From assembly GCF_000482785.1 (NCBI RefSeq), contig NZ_AXWS01000014.1, forward strand, positions 124,001 through 188,000: a DNA stretch of 64,000 nucleotides. The letters are read 5' to 3'. Every line of letters starts with the position of its first letter. The stretch's first letter is position 1. A program made the position numbers and the translations under genes. This document shows, one piece after another, positions 35,473-58,037 of this stretch. The notes beneath the pieces are model-generated. The model was given only the letters and a program-made list of their open reading frames with translations, was not told where the DNA came from and did not search any database. This stretch comes from Derxia gummosa DSM 723 (GTDB lineage Bacteria > Pseudomonadota > Gammaproteobacteria > Burkholderiales > Burkholderiaceae_E).

Positions 35473-35974
35473 GGCTGTCTCCCTGACCTTTGTTCTTTGG
35501 TGCTGCTGGCCGGCGGCGTCTCGTGCGGATTCCTGTCCCGACCCGCCGCCAATACGGCAATCGGCATGCCATTCGTGTAATCCCTCGGTTTCTACGGGAA
35601 TACGCGAATTCGGTCCGATCCGGATGGGACAGATTCGCGGGCGGATGGCGCCAATCCCCTGTTGCAGCCGGCAACACTTGCCACAAGGCGAAGCAAATGC
35701 GATTTGTTTCAGCTTGCCAATTGTCATTCCTATATCGCGCGCGATTTGCCCGGAGATTCATGGGCAATCTGCCCGCAATTCCCGGCAATGGCATGCATGC
35801 TGCTTTTCAACGGGAATTACAGACGGCCCGGGATCGAATCGTTCGAATTGATCAATTCGAAATGAACGATCACTTTCAACAAGGCCGCAATTCCCCTTTC
35901 TCCTCCCCGGAATTCCAACCATGCGATCGCCGCCGCAATGCGCGCGGCGACGCCGTCACGCCAGGGAGAAACGC
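35473..35974. promoter_or_regulatory. AT-rich control region upstream of the polyketide cluster
   Basis: 502 bp, clearly lower in GC than the flanking genes, with no supported gene. It must contain the promoters of the hydrolase gene and of the PKS operon. The most distinct element is the palindrome at 35842-35861. AGGGAGAAACGC at 35963-35974 is the PKS ribosome-binding site. No cluster-specific regulator gene is present in the window. Confidence 0.55.
35842..35861. promoter_or_regulatory. Perfect 20-bp palindrome, probable operator
   Basis: TTCGAATTGATCAATTCGAA is self-complementary over all 20 bases, flanked by GATCG and CGATC that extend the symmetry imperfectly to about 40 bp. It lies 113 bp before the PKS start codon. 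Size and symmetry suggest a dimeric regulator site (TetR or similar); the LuxR-type CT/AG half-sites are absent. Confidence 0.55.
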
Positions 35975-43564
<7,590 letters not shown>

Positions 43565-43650
43565 CCGGCGCACCCAACCGCGACACACCCACCACAAGAA
43601 GCAGGCTCGGCCGCGCAGACGGCCCGCCACCATCAGGGAGAGGAAGACAC

Positions 43651-44967
43651 ATGAACCAGAACGCACCCGTCTGCATCATCGGCGCCGGCGCCTCCGGCAT
43701 CACCGTGGGCAAGACGCTCAAGCGCGCCGGCATCGGTTTCGACATCGTCGATTCGGCGCAGGACTTCGGCGGCAACTGGCTGCCGTCCGGGCCGTCGTCG
43801 AAGATGTACGAATCGACTCACCTCATCAGCTCGCGCACCAACACCCAGTTCTCCGATCTGCCGATGGACAGCAGCTGGCCGGCCTATCCGCGTCATTCGC
43901 TGTTCTGGCAGTACCTGCGCCAGGTCGCGGCGCATCACGACCTCGGCCGCCATGCGCATTTCGGCCTCGGCGTCGAGCACATGGAGGCCGCGCCCGGCGC
44001 CTGGGACGGCGCCGACGGCTGGCGTCTGCGACTGTCGGACGGCAGCAGCCGGCTGTATCGCGACGTGGTCGTGTGCAACGGCCTGCTGCGCAAGCCACGC
44101 CGCATCGCCTACCCCGGCGAATTCACCGGCCAGCAGCTGCATTCGGGCGACTACAAGACGGCCACGATCTTTCGCGGCAAGCGCGTGCTGGTGATCGGCG
44201 GCGGCAACTCGGGCTGCGACATCGCGGTGGACGCGGGCCAGAACGCGAGCGCCGCCTTCCATTCGACGCGGCGCGGCTATCACTACCTGCCCAAGTTCAT
44301 CGACAGCCGGCCGACGCAGGACTGGCTCATGTCGGAGGCCAAGCGCTTCGACACGCCCGAAGCCTACTGGGCGCATGTGAAGGCCACGATCCGCCTCGCC
44401 GGCTATGACGGCACGGCCTACGGCCTGCCGCAGCCCGACCACGACATCGACCAGGCGCATCCGATCATGAATTCGCTGCTGCTCTATCACGTGGGGCATG
44501 GCGACGTGCTGCCCAAGCCCGATGTGGCGCGCTTCGACGGCGGGCGGGTGCATTTCAGCGACGGCAGCAGCGAGGAGATCGACATCGTCGTGCATGCGAC
44601 GGGCTTCGAGGTGTCGCTGCCCTTCATGGACAAGTCGATCGTGGACTGGACGCGCGGGCTGTCGGGGATCTTCCTGCACATGGTCCCGCCCAGGCACGAC
44701 AACCTGCTGTTCTTCGGCTACCTCAACGCGCCCTCGGGCTACGGCAACGTGGCCAACACCACGGCGCGCTTCATCGACGGCTACTTCAAGGCGCGCGAGC
44801 GCCAGTCGCGCGGCTGGCGCGTGCTGAAGGAACTCAAGCTGCGCTGGAACGAGCTGGACCTGGGCCAGGACCGCTACATGCGCACCGAGCGCCACGCCCA
44901 CGAGTTCGACCTGTGGAAGTACCTCGCCACGGTCAACTTCCTCGCCTCCAAGCTCTCGGCCGCCTGA
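43651..44967 (+). CDS. Flavin-containing monooxygenase of the polyketide cluster
   Basis: 438 residues. FAD binds at GAGASG (11-16) and NADPH at GGGNSG (183-188). The fingerprint F158-x-G-x3-H-x3-Y168 (FTGQQLHSGDY) is that of class B monooxygenases and Baeyer-Villiger enzymes. In trans-AT pathways such enzymes oxygenate ACP-bound chains, sometimes inserting an oxygen into the backbone. Its place between the terminal KS of the first PKS and the next ACP protein suggests it acts on that intermediate; this is inference. GGGAGAGGAAGACAC precedes the ATG. It starts 86 bp after the PKS stop. Confidence 0.9.
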   Translation: MNQNAPVCIIGAGASGITVGKTLKRAGIGFDIVDSAQDFGGNWLPSGPSSKMYESTHLISSRTNTQFSDLPMDSSWPAYPRHSLFWQYLRQVAAHHDLGRHAHFGLGVEHMEAAPGAWDGADGWRLRLSDGSSRLYRDVVVCNGLLRKPRRIAYPGEFTGQQLHSGDYKTATIFRGKRVLVIGGGNSGCDIAVDAGQNASAAFHSTRRGYHYLPKFIDSRPTQDWLMSEAKRFDTPEAYWAHVKATIRLAGYDGTAYGLPQPDHDIDQAHPIMNSLLLYHVGHGDVLPKPDVARFDGGRVHFSDGSSEEIDIVVHATGFEVSLPFMDKSIVDWTRGLSGIFLHMVPPRHDNLLFFGYLNAPSGYGNVANTTARFIDGYFKARERQSRGWRVLKELKLRWNELDLGQDRYMRTERHAHEFDLWKYLATVNFLASKLSAA

Positions 44968-44992
44968 GCCGCCTTCACACGGAACGATCGCC

Positions 44993-46383
44993 ATGAACGA
45001 CTTCGTCCTCGACGGCGCGCCGCGCGCCGACCTCAGCGCGCAAGAGGCGCTGGAAATGCTTCTTCAGCTCAAGGCGGCGGAAGCCGCGCCGGCCGGCGGC
45101 ATGAACGGCCCGGCGGCCGGCGCCACCGCCGCGACCGCAGGCGCCGACGCGCTCGTCGCCGCGCTCTGCGGCGTGCTCGCCGAACTGACGGCCGATGTGC
45201 TCAAGCTCGCCCTCGCCGAAGTGCCCGCCGCGCGTCCGCTGGTGGAGCTGGGACTCGACTCGGTCGGCGCGACCGACCTGATGGGCCGCTTCAACGAGCG
45301 CTTCGCCCTCGACGTGCCCTCGACCGTGCTGTTCGAGTTCGACAACCTCGCCGACCTCGCGCGCCATCTCGCGGGCGCGCATGGCGCCGAGCTGCGGACG
45401 CAGCTCGGGCTGGCGGCGGCCGTTGCCGCCACGCCGTCGCTCGCCGCCGCGCCGACGGCCGTCATGCCGGTGGTTCCGGTGGTTCCGGCCGTTGCCGCGC
45501 CGGTCGCCGCCACGCCTGCCGTCACCACGTCGCCCGTCACCGTCGCGCCGGCCATCGCGCCCGTCGCGCTCCAGCCCCCGCTCTCCGCCAGCCAGCCCGC
45601 CATGACCACCGCCGCCACGTCCCAGCCCGTCGCCCCCACGGCCACCGTGCCCGCCACCGCGTCGCGCCGCCGCGAAGTGCAGGCGCTGTGGGCCGAGATC
45701 GAGGCGCGGCTCGACGCCGAGGACGCGCTCGCGAGCGCCGCGCGCAGCGCGCCGGCCGCCACCTTCGCCGCCGCGCCGACCATCGTCGCCGCCCCGGCCA
45801 CCGCCGACACCGATCCCGCCTGGACCGACTGCCGCGCCCGCCTCGCCCGCCTCGGCGGCCGGGGCCGCGCGCTCGCCTTCCCGGCGCTCGCGCTGGCCGA
45901 GGCCGCGCTGCCCGCGCTCGCCGGCCTCGCGCGCCATGCCGGCGTGCTGCGCCTCACGCCCGAGGCCGGCGCCGGCGAGCGGCTCGATCCGCATCACGAA
46001 GCCGCGCTCGAAATCCTGCTCGCGCGCGCCACGCCGGCCGGGCCGCTGCTGCTCGTGCTCGACGCGGCGCGACGCGGCGCCGGCACGCCCACGCACCTGC
46101 TGCGCGCCATCGAACGCCTGCGCGCGAGCGGCGCGCTGCTGCTCGGCCTGCTCGACGACCAGCTCGCCGACGTGGCCGCGCTCGCCGGCCTGGCCCGCGC
46201 GCTCGAACCCGACTTCCTGCTCGTCGGCGCCGAGCCCTTCGTCGCGCTCCACCTCGGCGCGCCGCTGCTCGCCTCGGCCGACACCGGCGCGCTCGACCGC
46301 CATGCCGCGCGCTACCGCAACGACTACGCCGCCGCCGCCCTCGCCGGCCGGCTCGCCGCGCTCGACGCCGCCGGAGCGGTCGC

Positions 46384-46387
<4 letters not shown>
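44993..46387 (+). CDS. ACP protein with unrecognised C-terminal domain
   Basis: 464 residues. An ACP occupies about 50-130 with S90 in LVELGLDSVGATDL as phosphopantetheine site. A Pro/Ala/Val/Thr-rich linker covers roughly 135-225. The last 200 residues form a folded, Ala/Leu-rich domain that I cannot assign. LLLVLDAARRGAGTPTHLL and EPDFLLVGAEPFVALHLGAPLLAS faintly recall the cofactor region of class III aminotransferases, but the PLP lysine would be missing. It may be a degenerate enzyme or a docking domain. The stop overlaps the start of the next synthase (ATGA), and the ACP probably completes the split module ending with the KS of the first PKS. Confidence 0.8.
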
Positions 46388-51173
<4,786 letters not shown>

Positions 51174-51177
<4 letters not shown>

Positions 51178-53252
51178 CCACCCTGCTGTTCCCCGGCCAG
51201 GGCTCGCAGTTCAAGGGCATGGGCGCCGAGCTGTTCGACGCCTATCCCGACGCCGTCGCGCGCGCCGACGCCATCCTCGGCTGGTCGCTGCGCGAGCTCT
51301 GCCTCGACGATCCGCGCCGCCAGCTCAACGACACGCGCTACACCCAGCCCGCGCTCTACGCGGTGAGCGTGCTGGCGCTGCGCCGCCATCTCGACAGCGG
51401 CGGCCCGCCGCCCGACCGCGTGGCCGGCCACAGCCTCGGCGAGTACGCCGCGCTGCACGCGGCCGGCGTGTTCGATTTCGAGACCGGCCTGCGACTCGTG
51501 AAGCGGCGCGGCGAGCTGATGTCGGCCGTGACCGGCGGCGCGATGTGCGCCGTCATCGGCCTGGCGCGCGCCGACATCGAGGCGCTGCTCGCGGAGCACG
51601 GCATCGACCTCGACCTCGCCAACCACAACAGCCCGCGCCAGCTCGTGCTCGCCGGCGACGCCGAGGGCGTGGGCCGCTTCGAGACGCTGGTGAAGTCGGG
51701 CGCCGCGCCCGGCGCGCGCTGCGTGCGGCTGCGCGTGAGCGGCGCCTTCCATTCGCGCCAGATGGCGCCGGTGGCGACGCGGTTCGCGCCCGCGCTCGCG
51801 GCCGAAGCCTTCGCGCCGCCGCGCATCCCGGTCATCGCCAATTGCAGCGCGCTCGCCTACGGCGCCGACGACATCGCCGCCAACCTCGCGCGCCAGCTGC
51901 ACGCGCCGGTGCGCTGGGTCGAGTCGGTCGAGGCGCTGCTCGCGGCGGGCGAGACGGCGTTCATCGAGATCGGGCCGGGCGAGGTGCTGACGCGGCTGGT
52001 CGCGGACATCCGCGCGGACTGGCTGGCGCGAGGCGGGGTGGCGGGAGCTGCGGCGAAGGCCGAGCCGGCGCCTGCTGCCTCGACGGTTGCGTCGTCCGAG
52101 GCCACGCCCCTTGCGCCGCCCGCCGCCGAAGCCGCCGAAGCCATTGCCGAAGCCGTCACGCCCGCTCCCGGCCCCTTCGAGCAGGCCTGGCGCTGCGCCA
52201 GCCCCATCGTCGCGGGCGGCCTCGGCGGCGATGTCGCGCCGTCGCGGATGCTCGCCGGCCTGGTCGGCGCGGGCTGCCTCGCCTTCGCGGGCAGCGATGG
52301 CGTCGAGCCGGCGCTGCTCGCGGTGCGGCTGCGCGCCGCGCGCGAACTCGCGGGGCCGGACGCGCCGGGCCGGCTCGGGCTCAACCTCGTCTGCGACGGC
52401 AGCGCGCCCGAGCGCGAGGCGGCGCTGTGGCGCATCGCGGCCGACCTCGGCATCGACGCGGTCGAACTCGGCGGCGCGCCCGAGCCCTCGCCCGAGCTGC
52501 TCGCCTTCCGCGCCGCCGCGCCGGGCCGGCATCAGGTGCTGGTGAAGCTGCGCGACGTGGCCTCGGCGCGCGCCTTCCTCGCGCCGCCGTCGGCCGCGCT
52601 GGTCGCGGCGGCGGCGGGCCTGCCAACGACGGCGAACGCCGCCGGCACCGCCGCGACTGCCGCGACTGCCGCCACGCCCGCGCCGCCCGCCGGCCTCGCC
52701 GCGCTCGCCACCCTGCCGCTCGCCGACGCGATCTGCCTCGACTGCTCCGACTGGCGCACCGCGCCGGCCGATCGCGCCGACCGCAGCTTTGCCGCGCTGG
52801 TGGCGTTGCGCGACGCGGCGGTCGCGGCCGGCCTGCCGCGCCTGCCGCTCGGCCTTGCGGGCGGCATCGCCACGCCGGCCGACATCGCGGCGGCGCGCGC
52901 GCTCGGCGCCGATTTCGTGCTCGTCGGCTCGGCGCTGCAATGGACCGCCGACGCCGGCCTGCCCGCGCCGCTGCGCGCCCGGCTCGCCGCCGCCGACGCC
53001 GCCTTCGTCGCCCGCCCCGACCCGCAGCCGCCCGGCTGGGGCCTCGAAACCGTCGCCCTGCGCCCCGCGCCCGACGCGCCCGACAGCCCCGCCTGCGGCC
53101 CCGCCGCGCGCGAGGCCGCGCGCTGGTGGCGCGCGCGGGCCGGCGCCGACGACGCGCCCACGGCCGCCGACGCCACGCGGCCACCCCCCGCCTTCCCCAC
53201 CGCCGGCGAACTGCTGCGCGCCCTCGCCGAGGCCGCGCGCCTCGCCGCCTGA
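51174..53252 (+). CDS. Trans-acting acyltransferase fused to a degenerate ER-like domain
   Basis: 692 residues. Residues 1-290 are a malonyl-CoA:ACP acyltransferase: LLFPGQGSQFKGMG, GHSLGEY with S87, and H193 in SGAFHSRQ. It supplies extender units to both synthases. After a Pro/Ala linker, residues about 325-640 resemble the FMN-dependent enoyl reductase (PfaD type) fused to AT in several trans-AT clusters: PIVAGGLGGDVAPSRMLAGL, GRLGLNLVCDG and LGLAGGIATPADIAAARALG. The usual SGGHTD-type segment after the ADDI strand is replaced by CLDCSDWRTAP, so reductase activity is doubtful. It is translationally coupled to the preceding synthase. Confidence 0.88.
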
Positions 53253-53286
53253 TCCACGCCAACACCCACCACAACGGAGACCCGCC

Positions 53287-53562
53287 ATGACCCAGCAGGA
53301 CGCCATCCGCGACAAGCTCAAGCACTTCGTCGCCCGCGCCGCCGACACCGAGGACGACGACATCGACGACGACGCCAACCTCGGCGACTACGGCGTCGAT
53401 TCGGGCGCCGCCGTCGCGCTCATCGGCGAGCTTGAAGAGGAATTCGGAATCGAGCTTTCGCCGACGCTCGTGTACGAGCATCCGACGCTCGACTCGCTGG
53501 CCGAGGCGATCGGCCAGAGCGTCGCCGACGCGCGCGCCGACGACGACACGCCGGCCGCATGA
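53287..53562 (+). CDS. Stand-alone acyl carrier protein
   Basis: 91 residues, acidic. The phosphopantetheine attachment site is S39 in LGDYGVDSGAA, followed by an amphipathic helix (VALIGELEEEFGIELS) and the third-helix region HPTLDSLAEAI. It probably serves the second synthase, which lacks a C-terminal ACP, or carries the starter unit. GGAGACCCGCC precedes the ATG. Its stop overlaps the start of the exporter gene (ATGA). Confidence 0.93.
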   Translation: MTQQDAIRDKLKHFVARAADTEDDDIDDDANLGDYGVDSGAAVALIGELEEEFGIELSPTLVYEHPTLDSLAEAIGQSVADARADDDTPAA

Positions 53563-54830
53563 CACCGCTGGCCCGCGCCTGCCGCGCCGCCGAGGCGGCG
53601 ACGACCGCCGCGATCGCAGCGCCGGCACCGCCGGCCCTGCCGGCCCGCCCCGCGCCCGGCCTCGGCTGGCTGGTCGCGGGCGTGCTCGCGGTCGGTACCG
53701 AAGCCTTCATGCTGCCCGGCCTGCTGCCGGCCATCGCCACGGACTTCGGGCTCGACCTCGCGCAGGCGGGCCGGCTCGCCGCCGGCTACGGCGTCGCCTA
53801 TGCGATCGGCGCGCCGCTGCTCGCGGTGGCGACGGCGCGGCTCGACCGGCGCGCGGTGCTGCTCGCGGCGCTCGGCGGCTTCGCGCTCGCGGCGCTGGCG
53901 GCGGTGCTGGCCGGGAGCTTCGCCGGCCTGCTCGGCGCGCGGCTGCTGCTGGCGCTGGCGGCGGCCTGCTATTTCCCGGCCGCGAGCGCTTGCGCGGTCG
54001 CGGCCAGTCCGGCGGCGGCGCGCGGCCGCGCGATCACCCGCGTGTACGGCGGCATGACGCTCGCGCTCGTGCTCGGCGTGCCGCTCGCCAGCGCGCTCGC
54101 CGCCGCGGCCGGCTGGCGCGCGGCCTTCGCGCTCACGCTGCTGCCCGCGCTCGCGGCGGCCGCCGGCATCGCCACCCGCCGCAACCTGCCGCCGCCCGAC
54201 GCGGCCGCGCCCGGCCTCGCCGCCCGGCTGCGGCCGATGCGCGACCCGGCCGTGCTCGCCACCCTCGCCGTCACGCTCGCGGGCGTCGGCGGCAGCTTCG
54301 CGGTCTATACCTATCTCGCCGCCGCGCTCGGCGCCGCCGATGCCGGCCTGCCGGCGCGCATCGGCCTGCTGCTGCTCGGCTTCGGCCTTGCGGGCGTGGC
54401 GGGCAACAAGGTGGCGGGCATCGCGGTCGATCGCGGCCGCGCCGGGCTGGCCACCGTCGCCAGCCTCGGCGGCAAGGCGGCGGCCTTCGTGCTGCTGGCG
54501 CTGCTCGCGGCGGGCGCGCCGCCCGCCAACGACACCACCTTCATCGCCACCCTCGCGACGCTCGTGCTCTACGGCTTCGCCGGCTGGATGTTCCCGCCGC
54601 TGCAACAGGCGCGGCTCGCGCGGCTCGCGCCGCAAGCGCTTGCAACCGCACTCTCGCTCAATGCCAGCGCGCTCTATCTCGGCATGGCCGGCGGCGCGCT
54701 CGTCGGTGGTCTGGCGCTGCGCCACTGGGGCGCGGCCAGCCTCGGCCTCGTCGGCGCGGGCATCGAGCTGATCGCGCTCGGGCTGCTGGCGCTGCAAGGC
54801 CGGCGCGTCACTTCCCCCTCCCGAACATGA
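53559..54830 (+). CDS. MFS transporter, probable exporter of the polyketide
   Basis: 423 residues with about twelve hydrophobic segments starting near residue 33 (GWLVAGVLAVGTEAFMLPGLLPAIATDFG), as in the drug-resistance/arabinose-efflux type of the major facilitator superfamily. The short charged loop between segments 2 and 3 (ATARLDRRAVLLA) matches the conserved MFS loop. The first 30 residues are an Ala/Pro-rich cytoplasmic leader. Coupling to the ACP and thioesterase genes by ATGA overlaps indicates it exports or gives resistance to the cluster's product; the substrate is inferred from context. Confidence 0.9.
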   Translation: MTPLARACRAAEAATTAAIAAPAPPALPARPAPGLGWLVAGVLAVGTEAFMLPGLLPAIATDFGLDLAQAGRLAAGYGVAYAIGAPLLAVATARLDRRAVLLAALGGFALAALAAVLAGSFAGLLGARLLLALAAACYFPAASACAVAASPAAARGRAITRVYGGMTLALVLGVPLASALAAAAGWRAAFALTLLPALAAAAGIATRRNLPPPDAAAPGLAARLRPMRDPAVLATLAVTLAGVGGSFAVYTYLAAALGAADAGLPARIGLLLLGFGLAGVAGNKVAGIAVDRGRAGLATVASLGGKAAAFVLLALLAAGAPPANDTTFIATLATLVLYGFAGWMFPPLQQARLARLAPQALATALSLNASALYLGMAGGALVGGLALRHWGAASLGLVGAGIELIALGLLALQGRRVTSPSRT

Positions 54831-55639
54831 CTTCGCCCAGCCCGCATCTCGTCCTGCCCCGGCCGCGTCCCGACGCGCGGCTGCGGCTCTTCCTGTTCCA
54901 CCATGCCGGCGGCTCGCACATGCTGTTCCGCGACTGGCCAGCGCTGCTGCCCGACGACTGGGAGGTCTGCCTGATCGCCTATCCGGCGCGACTCAGGCTG
55001 CACCGCGAGCCGATGCCGCCCAGCCTCAACGACCTCGCCGCGCTGCTGCGCCCGACGCTCGCCGGCCGGCTCGACCGGCCCTTCGCCTTCTTCGGCCACA
55101 GCATGGGCGCGCTCGTCGCCTACCAGCTCACGCTCGACCTCATGCGCGAGGGCGCGCCGCTGCCGGCCTGGCTCGGGCTGTCGGGCTTCGAGGCGCCGCA
55201 CCGCGCGCCGAAGAAGACGCGCGAACGCTCGCTGCACCGCCACGACGACGCCACGCTGCGGCGCGAGCTGGCCGCGCTCGGCGGCACGCCGGCCGGCTTT
55301 CTCGACGACGAGGCCAACTGGCGGGCGGTGGCGCGGCTGATCCGTACCGACCTCGGCCTGTTCGAGACCTGGCGCGGCGATCCGCTCGCGCCCACGCTGC
55401 CGATGCCGCTGTCGGCCTTCGTCGGCGCGGGCGACCGGCTCGTCACCGAGGAGGGCGTGTCGCACTGGGCCTATTACACGCGGCACTGGCTCGGCCATCG
55501 CTGCTGGCCGGGCGACCATTTCTGGTTCGCGGCCGACCCGCGTCCGCTGCTCGACGCGCTGCGGGCCGACATCGGGCGCGCGCTGGCGCTCGGCGGCGCG
55601 GCGGGCGTGACGCGCGCGGCCGCCGCTGTGCCGGCCTGA
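54827..55639 (+). CDS. Type II thioesterase
   Basis: 270 residues, alpha/beta-hydrolase fold. Triad: S92 in FGHSMGA, D203 in VGAGDRLV and H231 in PGDHFWF. The N-terminal FLFHHAGGSHMLFRDW is the typical oxyanion-side motif. Type II thioesterases free stalled or wrongly primed ACPs in polyketide and peptide assembly lines. It is the last gene of the operon and overlaps the exporter by ATGA. The synthases carry no C-terminal thioesterase, so this protein, or something outside the cluster, would have to release the product. Confidence 0.93.
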   Translation: MTSPSPHLVLPRPRPDARLRLFLFHHAGGSHMLFRDWPALLPDDWEVCLIAYPARLRLHREPMPPSLNDLAALLRPTLAGRLDRPFAFFGHSMGALVAYQLTLDLMREGAPLPAWLGLSGFEAPHRAPKKTRERSLHRHDDATLRRELAALGGTPAGFLDDEANWRAVARLIRTDLGLFETWRGDPLAPTLPMPLSAFVGAGDRLVTEEGVSHWAYYTRHWLGHRCWPGDHFWFAADPRPLLDALRADIGRALALGGAAGVTRAAAAVPA

Positions 55640-55733
55640 CCGGCGCGCGCCGCACGACTCACACGAGACACGCGTCGCGCACGACGCACGCCGCGCGCAT
55701 GTCGTGCGCATCGCGCGCGGCGCGGCCCCGCGC

Positions 55734-56411
55734 TCAGGACAGCAGCTCGGCCGGCAGCCGCCCGCCGTTGTCGACCAGCGTCAGGAACACGGCGCGATGC
55801 AGCCAGAGATTCATCCGCGCCGCATCTTCGCGCTCGGCCGGCGGGCAGCCGAGTTCGTCGGCCAGCGCCTCGCGCGCCGCGAGGCTGCCGTCGAGGCCGA
55901 GCAGCCGGAGCAGATCGACGATCGATCCGCGCCAGTCGAGCCGCTCGGCATGGTGGGCGGCCAGCGCGTCGAGCCTTGCCGCCACGTCCACCGGCGTGTG
56001 CGGCGTGGCGGCGACGCCGGACACCGGCTCGTCATGCTCGACCACGGGCGGCACGGCATCGCGCTGCGCCGCCGTCACCTGGGCCGCGTCGCCGAGCGTG
56101 AGCGGCACCGGATCGAGCGGCGCGTCGAGCAGCACCGCGCGCGAATCGTCGGGCGGTTCGAGATGGCCGTGCGCCGAGGTCGCGCCCTGGCCCGGCCGCA
56201 GATAAGGATGGACCGCCTCGTTGCGCGCCCGCGCGCCGGCCGTGGCGCCCGGAAAAGGCTCGTCGATGCCCGACGCCACGCGCCCGGCGCGAGCGCCGCC
56301 CGCCGCGCCGGCGCCCGGCACGTCATCGCCGAGCGCGCCGGTCGGCGCATGCGCGCGCGCCTTGCCCGTCGCAAGGCCGAGTTCGGAAAGGATGCTGTCG
56401 AGAATGCTCAT
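55734..56411 (-). CDS. DUF3597 domain-containing protein
   Basis: 225 residues. The start MSILDSILSELG and the C-terminal half (VDVAARLDALAAHHAERLDWR, SIVDLLRLLGLDGSLAAREAL, MNLWLHRAVFLTLVDNGG) match the DUF3597 family as I recall it; its function is unknown. The N-terminal half is an Ala/Gly/Pro-rich linker, longer than in most members. No signal peptide. It is convergent with the thioesterase gene over 94 bp. The ATG at 56411 gives the family-like start; an ATG 21 bases upstream is also in frame. Confidence 0.85.
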   Translation of the reverse strand: MSILDSILSELGLATGKARAHAPTGALGDDVPGAGAAGGARAGRVASGIDEPFPGATAGARARNEAVHPYLRPGQGATSAHGHLEPPDDSRAVLLDAPLDPVPLTLGDAAQVTAAQRDAVPPVVEHDEPVSGVAATPHTPVDVAARLDALAAHHAERLDWRGSIVDLLRLLGLDGSLAAREALADELGCPPAEREDAARMNLWLHRAVFLTLVDNGGRLPAELLS

Positions 56412-56661
56412 GCGCGTCTCCGTTGGCTGCATCGCCGCATTGCAGCGACGGCAGCCGCCGCGCGCCGAGCCGGCTTACCTCCGGTTGGCCGGCTTACATC
56501 CGGAACCGGGAACCGCGCCGGCGGGGAACCGCGCCGACGCACGCCCGGCGCTGCGCGCCCGGCGGGACGCGCCACGCGCCATCCGCCGGCGACGGGCGGC
56601 GCGTCATCGCCCTGTCTTGCGCGCTGACCACCATGCCGCGCCCTCATCTCCGGATCCGTCC

Positions 56662-58032
56662 ATGCGCAAGACTTCCCTCGCCCTCGCCGCCGCGCTCGCG
56701 CTCGGCACGCTCTGCGCCGCCCCGGCGCAGGCCATCGACCTCATCGCCATCGGCAAGCTGTCCGCCACCGCCAGCGACTTCTCCGGCCAGACCGGCACGC
56801 TCGAGAACGGCGTGCGCGGCGACCTGCTCGGCGGCATCGGCTCGGGGCTCGCCTGGATCGGCGGCACGCGCTTCCTCGCACTGCCCGATCGCGGCCCCAA
56901 CGCCACGAGCTGGAACAGCAGCCTCGACGACACCTCCAGCTACATCCCGCGCTTCCACGAACTCGACCTCGTGCTCGAACAGCGCGCCGACGCCGCCACC
57001 GGCCTGCCGTTCACGCTCACGCCCAGCCTCGTGAACACCACGCTGCTCTACAGCCGCGGCGCGCTCAAGTACGGCGGCACCGTCGGCGGCCACGCGGCCG
57101 TGCCGGCGAAGAACGACGCCACGCACTTCTACTTCAGCGGCCGCTCCGACAACTTCGACCCCGCCACCAGCTCGGCCAGCAGCGCCGACGCGCGCCTCGA
57201 TCCCGAGGGCATCCGCCTGTCGCGCGACGGCCGCGTGGTCTACATCTCCGACGAATACGGCCCCTACGTCTACGCCTTCGACCGCGCCAGCGGCGGGCGC
57301 GGCCGCGTCATCACGCTGCCCGCCAACCTCGCCATCGCCGGCAAGGCCGCGACCGGCGCCGCCGAGATCGCCGGCAACACCAGCGGCCGGGTCGCCAACA
57401 AGGGCATGGAAGGTCTCGCCATCTCGCCCGACGGCAAGGTGCTGTGGGGCTTCATGCAGAGCCCGCTGATCCAGGACGGCGGCGACGGCGGCCGCATGAA
57501 CCGCATCGTGCGCATCGACCTCGCCAGCGGCGCGACGAAGCAGTTCGCCTACGACAACTGGCTCGCCGACAAGTCCAAGGCCTACAACTCGAGCGAACTG
57601 CTCGCGCTCAACGACCACGAGCTGCTCGTGCTCGAACGCGACGGCAAGGGCCTCGGCGACGACAGCAAGGCCGTGGTCAAGCGCATCTACAAGGTCGACA
57701 CCACCGGCGCCACCGACGTGAGCAAGCTCGAGGGCGAGGCCGCGCTCAAGGCCGTCGCGATGCCGAAGACGCTTTTCCTGGACATCTTCTCCAAGCTCGT
57801 CGCCGCCGGCATCGGCGAACGCGACATCCCCGCCAAGCTCGAAGGCATGACCTTCGGCCAGGACGTGGTCATCGGCGGCAAGGTCAGGCACACGCTCTAC
57901 GTCGGCAACGACAACGACTTCCTCGCCACCGCGCCGGGCGGACGCGCCAATCCGAACCAGTGGTTCGTGTTCGCCTTCGACGACGCCGACCTCGGCGGCT
58001 CGCCCTTCGTCAACCAGATCTTCGGGAACTGA
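56662..58032 (+). CDS. Secreted phytase-like esterase
   Basis: 456 residues with a signal peptide (MRKTSLALAAALALGTLC to about 24). The remainder reads as a beta-propeller of the esterase-like-activity-of-phytase family (PF13449): FLALPDRGPNATSW, RLDPEGIRLSRDGRVVYISDEYGPYVYAFD, NKGMEGLAISPDGKVLWGFMQSP and LYVGNDNDF, the usual series of acidic loops. It probably cleaves phosphoesters or related esters outside the cytoplasm. The PEP-CTERM gene starts five bases after its stop, so both are one operon. Confidence 0.88.
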   Translation: MRKTSLALAAALALGTLCAAPAQAIDLIAIGKLSATASDFSGQTGTLENGVRGDLLGGIGSGLAWIGGTRFLALPDRGPNATSWNSSLDDTSSYIPRFHELDLVLEQRADAATGLPFTLTPSLVNTTLLYSRGALKYGGTVGGHAAVPAKNDATHFYFSGRSDNFDPATSSASSADARLDPEGIRLSRDGRVVYISDEYGPYVYAFDRASGGRGRVITLPANLAIAGKAATGAAEIAGNTSGRVANKGMEGLAISPDGKVLWGFMQSPLIQDGGDGGRMNRIVRIDLASGATKQFAYDNWLADKSKAYNSSELLALNDHELLVLERDGKGLGDDSKAVVKRIYKVDTTGATDVSKLEGEAALKAVAMPKTLFLDIFSKLVAAGIGERDIPAKLEGMTFGQDVVIGGKVRHTLYVGNDNDFLATAPGGRANPNQWFVFAFDDADLGGSPFVNQIFGN

Positions 58033-58037
58033 CCGCC

